Assembly: GCA_963169055.1 (NCBI GenBank)
Contig: CAUJFU010000172.1
Coordinates: forward strand, 1 to 38,573
Direction of reading: 5' to 3'
DNA: 38,573 nt
Source: Myxococcota bacterium
Lineage (GTDB): Bacteria; Myxococcota_C; UBA6777
Shown here: positions 33,401 through 38,573 of the stretch, piece after piece
Position numbering within the stretch: the first letter of the stretch is position 1
Layout of the letters: every line of letters starts with the position of its first letter
The notes under the pieces: model-generated
Database searches by the model: none
What the model was told of the DNA's origin: nothing
The model's input: only the letters and a program-made list of their open reading frames with translations
Made by a program: the position numbers and the translations under genes

Positions 33401-33586
33401 CCACCACGAGCGTAGGCGGGGAGCCGTCAACACCATCGTGGCGTTCCATCCCGAAGCGGCCTTGTCCTGCGCTGCTTTGGGAGGGGAGGCGGTATCGTTG
33501 TTTGGCGGGATCGGCTGCGCCAAGCTTGTGCCGCTCCATCCCCACGACAGCCCCCAGATCATGATCCATCTTGCGATCTTCCTCAT
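30404..33586 (-). CDS. Exported protein with two C-terminal DsbA-like thioredoxin domains
   Basis: This is a 1060-residue protein. ATG 33586 has AAAGGAG seven bases upstream and is preferred over the adjoining TTG. A Sec signal peptide (about 1-24, ending SLAQ) leads to a large unrecognised domain (about 40-600). A Pro-rich linker with repeated KTEPAVPPxPP follows (about 617-695). Two DsbA-like domains come next, each with FSDFECPFC as active site (Cys at about 725/728 and 916/919), a conserved ASMAAHRQGKFWxxHDKLFA block and the cis-Pro segment GTPTFF[IV]NG. The pair arose by internal duplication. DsbA-like domains with CPFC form, break or isomerise disulfides in the periplasm. Fusion to a large N-terminal domain suggests a substrate-binding or sensing role (inference). 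Several Cys-rich lipoproteins are encoded nearby. Confidence 0.88.
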   Translation of the reverse strand: MRKIARWIMIWGLSWGWSGTSLAQPIPPNNDTASPPKAAQDKAASGWNATMVLTAPRLRSWWDMLEKAKQRGIWSPRFDQELGKLQTELQNAIRNKLKQEPKGDLPALLEQIGLSLTAQVGISQWRRSSQPAFRPSHEVMVITVSADGARLTQMFTSRGGHAVRWLPENQTDQVMMETRHQREWLSGLRFGNRFHFFVRDKEPMFRSFGAPSSERLKSWETSEETFRNEVYAFLREHRGFLTQAIRTHASVSSLKPNADQLVWGSVALRGLPNTTDLEKAQRFVHGVSFAAETKGDRVKASVAVLGQPSFGPFLKPTTPIQAPISIEHSVPSGLLYLQSLHFNFPAFGEIPAQLGRIGAIQQKELFSLYLGYGMVDSVAAQLGIRLHDLWGPMNGQILFGLLDRPWIRESLAQRMPMEAITSPFLLLGMKEGQSAAAWIERVAKVWPKVAQMYPRIGQMFSVTTQDQDGAKIAHVSRRGQTVVTIAGRDRWLLLTASPRTAEIFVQMWNGKLSTLAQSQDALKTALSERMTHFGAVDLGALLPLLPKRAWPRRFRMMPDEAKQFFLTALLALPTPRFGLEAKGNDLHIEFAAQIFPVNEDLKTKVATLLKRLKRPAPYWKERRYAPSIPPMPPSKPAMPPKTEPAVPPTPTHKTEPAVPPVLPTPPSKTEPTVPPMPPHVPSEDRPTPAARPAQKIVPGLSWVGAPSIGPADAPVTIVAFSDFECPFCARASHTVNRLFGDFSGKIRLVFKHRPLSFHKRAKLAAIASMAAHRQGKFWPYHDKLFANFRRLDRSDLLAYARDIGLEMTQFESDLEDPSLQKYVETDDAMGVRVGASGTPTFFINGYRIVGAQPPARFQQAIRELLAGKAPSIARPHRPYRPRAPPPPATPIALAIGQAPTWGPDNAPVTVVIFSDFECPFCSRANRTLDAIKQAYPGQVRFAFKHMPLSFHRNAKPAAIASMAAHRQGKFWEFHDKLFADYRNLNREKFLQIAEQIGLDSQRFQTDLEDPALPSLVEADAAYASRIGVNGTPTFFVNGRKIAGAQPLQSFQRLIDPILKK

Positions 33587-33946
33587 CAAAAAACTCCTTT
33601 GTGCTGTGTGCGCTTTTTTACTTCAACGATCACGCGCACGAACCATCCGAACGAACAACATGGCACATCAAAGATTGTCGCATCCTTCCAATACACCGCT
33701 TTTCTTGCGGCGCTGAGCATCGCCGATCTTCTCGCACACTGCAACTCCCCCTTGGTGGGTGGTTTGGTTTGGTTTTGTGGGGCTTTGCCCCACGCCCCGC
33801 AAGGGACCTCCCGCCCCTTGACCCCGCCTTGGGCGAAGAGAGCACAGGTTTTTATACAGGCGGCTCTGTCGCTTGATGGGACTCGAACAAGGGGGGTTTG
33901 ATGAACAAGCCTCTTCTTTGTGGATAGAAGCAATGGGGAGAAGCTC
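33587..33946. other. Intergenic region with dispersed-element copy C
   Basis: This 360-base gap lies between the start of the double-DsbA gene and the stop of the Lnt-like gene. It must carry the promoter of the former. Apart from element copy C (33771-33900) I see no gene, RNA or recognisable operator. Confidence 0.6.
33771..33900 (+). repeat. Dispersed 130-bp element, copy C
   Basis: The 5' hairpin GTGGGGC (33777-33783) with GCCCCAC (33787-33793), TTT loop, is identical to copy B. The CCTTGACCCCG block and the GAGAGCACAGGTTTTT block are shared with B. The 3' end diverges (GGGACTCGAACAAGGGGGG replaces GCTGCGAACACGGGC), so the terminator-like end is lost. Confidence 0.75.
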
Positions 33947-35503
33947 TTAGGTGTCGGCGGGGCGATGGGGTGGGGTGGAACGAGAGAGGCGAAAGCCCCA
34001 GAAGGCGAAGACAAGGAGGCCAAGCACGCAGAGCCATGCAAAAAGATCTCCGATGAAGGCGTAAAGCGTCCGATGGTGAGAGCGGACAGGAAGGTCGATA
34101 GCGAGTTGGTGACTTTGTGTGGTGAAGGCATCCATGCCACCGATGAGGCGGCCTTTGGCGTCGTAAGCTGCGGAGTATCCGTTATTGACGACACGCAGTA
34201 AAGAGGCCCCGTTTTCGATGGCTCGCAGGGAGGCCATTTGTGTATGATAAGGCGTGATGGCTTCCCAATCGCCCGCAGGGACGAGCAGGATATCGACGCG
34301 GCGTTGGCCCAGAGAACGGATCATCTGAGGGAAGTCCATATCGAAACAGATCGCTCCGCCGATGCGGCCATAGGTGGTTTCGAGCAGCGGGAGCGGTGCT
34401 TGTCCTTGGGTGGTCATGGCTTCTTCAACGCCCGGGACAGGGATTCGCTTGGCGTAGTCCCATCCGAGCTTTCCGTCGGGTGTGAACAAGAGGAATCGGT
34501 TTTCGACCATCTTTTTTTGTGGGATCTTGGAGAAGTCTTCGTGCAAGACGGCCCACAACGTGACGCCGAGATGGATCTTGTGCTTTTGTGCGAGCAGGCG
34601 GGCGCGTTCGCGCCAAGCAGGCTCTTTGGATTTTGGCAAGATCGCGGCAGCTTCGGGCCAAAGGACGATGCGCGCTCCTAAGAGGGCGGCAGCCTCGGTG
34701 CGAGCAAAGAGATCTTCGTTCGCTTCTGCGCCAAGCCGATACAGATCTTGCCAAAAGCTGGGAGGCGCTTTCGTGCCTTCTAACAAAACGCGGCTGAGAT
34801 GCGACCACAGGGCTTTGTGCTTGGGAGACAAGATGCCTGCTGCGCGTACTGTTTGGGGACGCGGGCTCTCTGAGGTGACGCGCCATCCGCCCCAACAGAA
34901 TACAGCGCATACGACCCAAAGATACAAACCCAATGCAGGAGGTCGTGTCGGCCCTTTGTGCATCCAAGCCTCGTGTGCGACTGCCGCCGCCCAAAACATC
35001 AAAAATGAGATCCCCCAGATCCCGAAGACCGAAGAGAGTTGCAACAGTGCGGGAGACGCGATCTGCGAGTAGGCCGAAGCGCCCCACGTTCCAAAAGGGT
35101 TGCCAAGCGCGTTCAAGTATTCCAGCCCAACTACCGAGGAAGGCAACACCAACGTCGCTGTGATACCGGAAAATCGGGGCCAGAGCCAACGATCCAGAAC
35201 GTAAGGCAACACACCGATCAACGCACCAAACGCCACAGTTGCGGTGTACATCGCCAAGGGTTGTGGGATCAAACCGTACAATCCCACCCACGCGCCCACG
35301 AAAACAAACGGAAGTGTCGATAGATACCCGCGCAGGATCGGCTGCGATCTTGTATAACGCAACACAAACAGAGGCCCCAACCACGCAGCGAGAGGAACAT
35401 TCCAACGCCCCGCGCTCAGGGCCATACACACCGTCCCCAACAACAACCACCCAAGGTCTTGCAGCGAACTTCCTTGATTATCCGTCGCCTTTGTGTTGAC
35501 CAT
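33947..35503 (-). CDS. lnt: Apolipoprotein N-acyltransferase-like protein (nitrilase superfamily)
   Basis: This 518-residue protein has N-terminal membrane helices (about residues 15-210), a periplasmic carbon-nitrogen hydrolase domain (about 220-470) and a last helix (about 485-505), the layout of Lnt. The catalytic triad is visible: Glu in VLWPEAAA (about 284), Lys in DYAKRIPVPGVE (about 352) and Cys in GGAICFDMDFP (about 385). NPFGTWGASAYSQ and the WGISFLMFW stretch match the membrane part. It would transfer an acyl chain from phospholipid to the N-terminal Cys of lipoproteins. Divergence from E. coli Lnt is considerable, so a related nitrilase-type acyltransferase is possible. The gene overlaps the small membrane-protein gene upstream by 26 bases. 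Confidence 0.85.
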   Translation of the reverse strand: MVNTKATDNQGSSLQDLGWLLLGTVCMALSAGRWNVPLAAWLGPLFVLRYTRSQPILRGYLSTLPFVFVGAWVGLYGLIPQPLAMYTATVAFGALIGVLPYVLDRWLWPRFSGITATLVLPSSVVGLEYLNALGNPFGTWGASAYSQIASPALLQLSSVFGIWGISFLMFWAAAVAHEAWMHKGPTRPPALGLYLWVVCAVFCWGGWRVTSESPRPQTVRAAGILSPKHKALWSHLSRVLLEGTKAPPSFWQDLYRLGAEANEDLFARTEAAALLGARIVLWPEAAAILPKSKEPAWRERARLLAQKHKIHLGVTLWAVLHEDFSKIPQKKMVENRFLLFTPDGKLGWDYAKRIPVPGVEEAMTTQGQAPLPLLETTYGRIGGAICFDMDFPQMIRSLGQRRVDILLVPAGDWEAITPYHTQMASLRAIENGASLLRVVNNGYSAAYDAKGRLIGGMDAFTTQSHQLAIDLPVRSHHRTLYAFIGDLFAWLCVLGLLVFAFWGFRLSRSTPPHRPADT

Positions 35504-35849
35504 CGGTTTCCCCTTCGTGTTTTTGCGGGCGCTTCCACCACGACAACGGATTGAAATAAGCCTTGTAGCGTTGAAACACTTCTTTTCCCAAGATCCATCC
35601 GCCGGCCCAGAACGTCACTTCGCTCGCCAAAAACAAGACGCCAAAAAGTACCAGTTTCGGACGCGCTCCCCACGACAAAAAGGGAATCAAAAATAGCGAG
35701 GCGTACAGCACAAAGGAAGAAGCGACCATCGCCCACGCCAGCTTTTGTTTTTGCGGAGAAGTACCTGCGGTCGGTGGGATCCCAGCCGAATCGTCGGAGC
35801 GGACGTTTGGAGAGTTTGTGGCGTGTGTGATATCGGGTTCTTTGGTCAT
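35478..35849 (-). CDS. Small membrane protein with transporter-suffix-like domain
   Basis: The protein has 123 residues from ATG 35849 (MTKEPDITHATNSP); the preceding open frame looks like intergenic sequence. No strong Shine-Dalgarno site is visible. The soluble N-terminus (about 40 residues, polar) is followed by two transmembrane helices, LAWAMVASSFVLYASLFLIPFLS and LVLFGVLFLASEVTFWAGGWILG. The tail GKEVFQRYKAYFNPLSWWKR matches what I recall of the small transporter suffix domain family (two helices, then GKE and a basic tail). Function unknown. It overlaps the start of the Lnt-like gene by 26 bases, so they are translationally linked. Confidence 0.7.
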   Translation of the reverse strand: MTKEPDITHATNSPNVRSDDSAGIPPTAGTSPQKQKLAWAMVASSFVLYASLFLIPFLSWGARPKLVLFGVLFLASEVTFWAGGWILGKEVFQRYKAYFNPLSWWKRPQKHEGETDGQHKGDG

Positions 35850-35963
35850 GCAAGTCTCAAGCAAGGTGTGCTCTGTTTCGTCGGCCAAAGATAGCCGCCT
35901 TCGCACCAAGAGGCAATTGGGGAGTACACACAGGCACACGAAACAAGAGAGGCGCAAGAATCT

Positions 35964-36755
35964 TTAGGGGTGGGTGTGTGAGGGGGCATTTTCGGGGGTG
36001 CGAAACAGGTAAAAGCCAAAGCCCAACGTATCGCGCCCATAGCGCAGATAATGGCTGTGCCAGCGGCGAATCCGTCGTAGCATCGTTTCGTTTTCGGGTT
36101 CATTGGGGTGCTGCGCACAATACGATTCGATATTGAACAGGTAGGTTCCTTCGTAGAGATCGAACTCTTCGCGCTCACAAACCAGTCCAAAAAGATAAGT
36201 CAACCCTTCTTGTTGTCCTAACTCGACGTTGCCTGCGTGGGTGCGGTAGATCTGCGCATCGCATTGCAAAAATTCGAGATATTCGGGGACAGGAGGCCGC
36301 CTCCAAAATCCCTCTGCGACAAGGATCCATCCGCCCGGGCGTACAAGCTCTTTGAGTCGAGCCAAGGTCAGCGTCATCGAGCCGAGTGCTTGGGTTGCCC
36401 CGACACACATCCCAAGGTCGAAGTGTTTGGGGGGTAATGCAATTTGCCGAACATCGGCCAAAAGAAAATCGAGATGCCGCCGTGGAACACGCAAACGCGC
36501 TTGTTCTCGGGCTTCGTGCAAGAATGCCTCCGAGATATCCACACCCACCCCGTCAATGCCAAAGCGCTCGGCCAAGCGGATCAGCATCTCCCCTTTCCCG
36601 CAACCGATATCCAAGACCTTGGCGCGTTCTTGCAGCGGTAAAATCCGCAATATTTGACCCAGTTTGGCCTCGCTGAGCGGATTGCAGAGATTCATGCTTG
36701 CATGACCGATCTGACTGAGTTTTTCAAATGTTGTCGATGGTTTTGGCGTATCCAT
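35964..36755 (-). CDS. SAM-dependent methyltransferase
   Basis: The protein has 263 residues from ATG 36755, with AAGGAG six bases upstream. The longer open frame adds 118 residues without conservation-like features and overlaps the divergent gene, so I reject it. Class I motif I VLDIGCGKGEML is at about residues 47-58 and the acidic motif II is VGVDISEAFLHEA. Next come FLLADVRQIALPPKHFDLGMCVGATQALGS (motifs III-IV) and LKELVRPGGWILVAEGFW. The rest is consistent with a small-molecule methyltransferase of the Methyltransf_25/11 kind. Substrate unknown. It diverges from the HEAT-repeat lipoprotein gene (start 36942), with a 186-base gap that must hold both promoters. Confidence 0.9.
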   Translation of the reverse strand: MDTPKPSTTFEKLSQIGHASMNLCNPLSEAKLGQILRILPLQERAKVLDIGCGKGEMLIRLAERFGIDGVGVDISEAFLHEAREQARLRVPRRHLDFLLADVRQIALPPKHFDLGMCVGATQALGSMTLTLARLKELVRPGGWILVAEGFWRRPPVPEYLEFLQCDAQIYRTHAGNVELGQQEGLTYLFGLVCEREEFDLYEGTYLFNIESYCAQHPNEPENETMLRRIRRWHSHYLRYGRDTLGFGFYLFRTPENAPSHTHP

Positions 36756-36941
36756 CGCACGCTCCTTCTTTTGCGACACAAACAAACCGTCCACTTGCTT
36801 GTTCGTCAAACCAGCAAACTGGGTATGACGGAAAACACAAATCAACCCGTACTGCAAGATCTTTGCGGGTTGCGTTGTCGGGGAGATGGGTTTAAAAGAA
36901 GGCTCTGGGGCGCTGGTGTGGGCGCGTTGTGGAAGGGAGGC

Positions 36942-38225
36942 ATGGCTTTGTGGGTGCGAGATTGGTTTGGGATGCGGATGGTGCTGTGTTTGGGGTGGAG
37001 CGCGTTTTTTTTGGGATGTGTACCGTTGGCGGTACAGCGTGCAGAACCCGTTGTTCAAACACCCGCCCATCGGATGTTTTCGCTGTATCAGCGTTCGGCA
37101 CAAAAGCAAGCCTTGAAGTCTTCGGAAGTGAGGGACGTTGCCGAATCACTAGACGATCCAAACCAGCAGATCCGCTTGCAGGCACTGCGTTTGTTGGAAA
37201 AGTCGTCGGGGCTGCCGCGCACTACGCTGCTGTCTGTGGGCTTAGATCAGCAGCTACAATGGATTGTTCGACAAGATCCGTATCTTCCCGCCCGTCGTTT
37301 GGGGATCCAGCTCTTGGCGACATTGCGTTTGCCTGCGGAAGAAAGCCTACGCACACTCGATGATATCCGTGCGCGTTCGCCTTCTGCGGTGGATCGAACG
37401 TGGGCTGCTGCTGCGATGTGTGCGCTCCAAGGGGGTGCGGCGGTGGCTTGTCGGCAGCTTTGTGATGCGATGCAAGACAAACAATGGATCGTGCGGCGCG
37501 AAGCGGTGCGCATCCAAGGGCTGCTTGGGATGACGCCCTCACGCTGTTCGTCTGGAGTGATGGGGGCTTTGGGAGATGCGATGATCATCGTGCGCTACAA
37601 TGCGGCGTTTGCGCTTGGAGCAATCCCTGCGCAGTCTTCGCTCGTTGTGTTGCAGAGGTTGCAGCTCGCTTTGTTGGATCTGCGCGAGCCGCTGCTCGTC
37701 ACATCAGCAGCGTACGCGCTTTGCCAAAAACAACAATCGCAAGGGTGCGATCTGTTGCTGTCGTTGATGCGGCATCAAAACGCGCACATTCGCCTGCAAG
37801 CGAGTCGCGCAATCCTTCTCTTACAACAACGGGCGGAGCGGCTGATCCCTGATATCGAGCGATTGTTGGTGCATCCCGAAGAACTGGTTTCTGTGCAAGC
37901 AGCGTATGTCCTTTGCAGACTGGGGCATTGCGCCCTGCCGCTGGATACGTTGTTGCGTGTACTGCGTCGATCCCCAAAAAAGATCCAAACGCACGCAGAG
38001 ATCGCTTTGCAACGTCTTTCGTTTCGTGCGGTGCCTGCGTTATTAGAGGTTTTTTCACAAGCAGATTTGGTTCTACAACAGCGGATATTACGGCTCTTGG
38101 GGCGGATGAGATGGCGTGCGGTTTTGGCTCTTCCGCGTCTTCAAGCGATGATCGAGCAGCCGTCTACAAAAGTACTCATGCCGTTGCTCAAGAAGACGGT
38201 GGAGGCGATCTCTGCGAAGCCCTGA
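36942..38225 (+). CDS. HEAT-repeat lipoprotein
   Basis: The protein has 427 residues from ATG 36942, with GGAAGG five bases upstream; ATG 36972 is an alternative. The signal LCLGWSAFFLGC ends in a lipobox with Cys at about residue 26. The mature part is a run of helical repeats of about 30-38 residues, such as LDDPNQQIRLQALRLLEK, MQDKQWIVRREAVRIQGLLG, LGDAMIIVRYNAAFALGAI, MRHQNAHIRLQASRAILLL and LVHPEELVSVQAAYVLCRLG. These are HEAT/PBS-lyase-like repeats, which form superhelical protein-binding scaffolds. It probably sits in the outer or inner membrane facing the periplasm. It ends 9 bases before the stop of the convergent rubredoxin gene. Confidence 0.83.
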   Translation: MALWVRDWFGMRMVLCLGWSAFFLGCVPLAVQRAEPVVQTPAHRMFSLYQRSAQKQALKSSEVRDVAESLDDPNQQIRLQALRLLEKSSGLPRTTLLSVGLDQQLQWIVRQDPYLPARRLGIQLLATLRLPAEESLRTLDDIRARSPSAVDRTWAAAAMCALQGGAAVACRQLCDAMQDKQWIVRREAVRIQGLLGMTPSRCSSGVMGALGDAMIIVRYNAAFALGAIPAQSSLVVLQRLQLALLDLREPLLVTSAAYALCQKQQSQGCDLLLSLMRHQNAHIRLQASRAILLLQQRAERLIPDIERLLVHPEELVSVQAAYVLCRLGHCALPLDTLLRVLRRSPKKIQTHAEIALQRLSFRAVPALLEVFSQADLVLQQRILRLLGRMRWRAVLALPRLQAMIEQPSTKVLMPLLKKTVEAISAKP

Positions 38226-38234
38226 TCTCTTGGT

Positions 38235-38414
38235 CTAATCGCTTTCAGGCTCAAACATCTCTTTGCTGGCTCCGCAGATAGGGCAGACCCAAGAGTCGGG
38301 CAGGTCTTCAAAGGCCGTACCGAGCGGGATGCCGTATTCAGGGTCTCCTTCGGCGGGGTCGTATGTATAACCACAAGGAATACAATGGTAGTGCTTTTTT
38401 TCATTCGTACTCAA
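38235..38414 (-). CDS. Rubredoxin
   Basis: The protein has 59 residues. I place the start at TTG 38414, preceded by GGAG seven bases upstream; the frame continues upstream but that part overlaps the preceding gene and is not rubredoxin-like. The four iron ligands are Cys11 and Cys14 ([10 protein letters not shown]) and Cys44 and Cys47 ([12 protein letters not shown]). [26 protein letters not shown] is the classic rubredoxin core. It is a small electron carrier with one FeS4 centre, in the cytosol, serving reductases such as alkane hydroxylase or oxidative stress enzymes; its partner is not in the window. Confidence 0.95.
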   Translation of the reverse strand: MSTNEKKHYHCIPCGYTYDPAEGDPEYGIPLGTAFEDLPDSWVCPICGASKEMFEPESD

Positions 38415-38445
38415 AACGTGACTCCACACACCAACAAATACAGAC

Positions 38446-38573
38446 TTAAAAGAGATCGGATTCATCGATAGAAGGTTTGGTGGCGAGCAAGCAACCCGCA
38501 CGGACAACGAGTTCGATTGGGGAATGTGTGTACATCGCCTCGAAGAGATGGGTGAGTTCTTGGACAACGCGGT
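38446..38573 (-). CDS. C-terminal end of an unidentified protein (cut by window edge)
   Basis: A minus-strand frame runs from the window edge to a TAA at 38446-38448, giving 41 residues with ordinary composition ([18 protein letters not shown], then [17 protein letters not shown]). It is the only frame here that reads as normal protein, and it ends 31 bases upstream of the rubredoxin start, fitting an operon. I cannot identify the family. Confidence 0.5.
   Translation of the reverse strand, partial: RVVQELTHLFEAMYTHSPIELVVRAGCLLATKPSIDESDLF

Noticed and set aside
33870..33900. A tRNA-like GGGACTCGAAC string at the end of element copy C
   Set aside because: It resembles a reversed tRNA T-arm only over about 12 bases; no acceptor or anticodon stem can be built around it.
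36756..37109. Upstream extension of the methyltransferase by 118 codons
   Set aside because: It overlaps the divergent lipoprotein gene, is low complexity, and a strong AAGGAG precedes ATG 36755.

Overview
The window is a dense bacterial chromosome segment, probably from Myxococcota or a related deltaproteobacterium. The signs are a Cys-rich-repeat/NHL lipoprotein, a PEGA plus AgmX/PglI-like C-terminal protein, an MJ0042-type zinc-ribbon/TPR protein, a formylglycine-generating-enzyme-like protein, several lipoproteins and an rpoN-ptsN-rapZ-HPr cluster. This placement is inferred from gene families only; there is no rRNA or other marker gene. I found no tRNA, rRNA, CRISPR array or transposase.

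Layout: 1-2125 holds the end of an FGE-sulfatase family gene and a GT4 glycosyltransferase with a clear terminator. 2162-3583 (minus) is a bile acid:sodium symporter family protein with an added periplasmic N-terminal domain. 3584-4258 is a repeat-rich divergent intergenic region. 4259-7714 is the Cys-repeat/NHL lipoprotein and 7897-9819 an asparagine synthase. 9850-12068 (minus) carries two paralogous membrane proteins, and 12136-13968 (minus) a PQQ-type beta-propeller protein. 14051-17290 combines a LysE-type exporter, an R2K-type ATP-grasp enzyme and a second ATP-grasp ligase, a possible small-peptide or amino-acid-conjugate synthesis and export locus. 17587-19141 holds a GIY-YIG-like protein overlapping a 3D-domain lipoprotein. 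19186-19878 (minus) is a Cys-rich lipoprotein.

From 20138 to 36755 everything is on the minus strand: DUF1152 protein and 1-Cys peroxiredoxin (2-base gap); DUF1361 protein, PEGA/AgmX-like protein and zinc-ribbon/TPR protein (one operon); HPr, RapZ, PtsN and sigma-54 (a regulatory cluster); a large exported protein with two DsbA-like domains; an Lnt-like acyltransferase; a small membrane protein; and a methyltransferase. A HEAT-repeat lipoprotein (plus) runs divergently from the methyltransferase. A rubredoxin and the end of one more minus-strand gene close the window.

The most interesting non-genic signal is a dispersed element of about 130 bp: four roughly full copies (3634-3765 +, 4060-4190 -, 17396-17530 +, 33771-33900 +) and one 3' fragment (10911-10960 +). 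It has conserved hairpins and a T-rich 3' end. Two copies form an inverted pair around a 68-bp tandem repeat, and one copy runs into the open frame of the GIY-YIG-like gene. A second theme is tandem repeats placed at N-termini, before or just after signal sequences, in several exported proteins.
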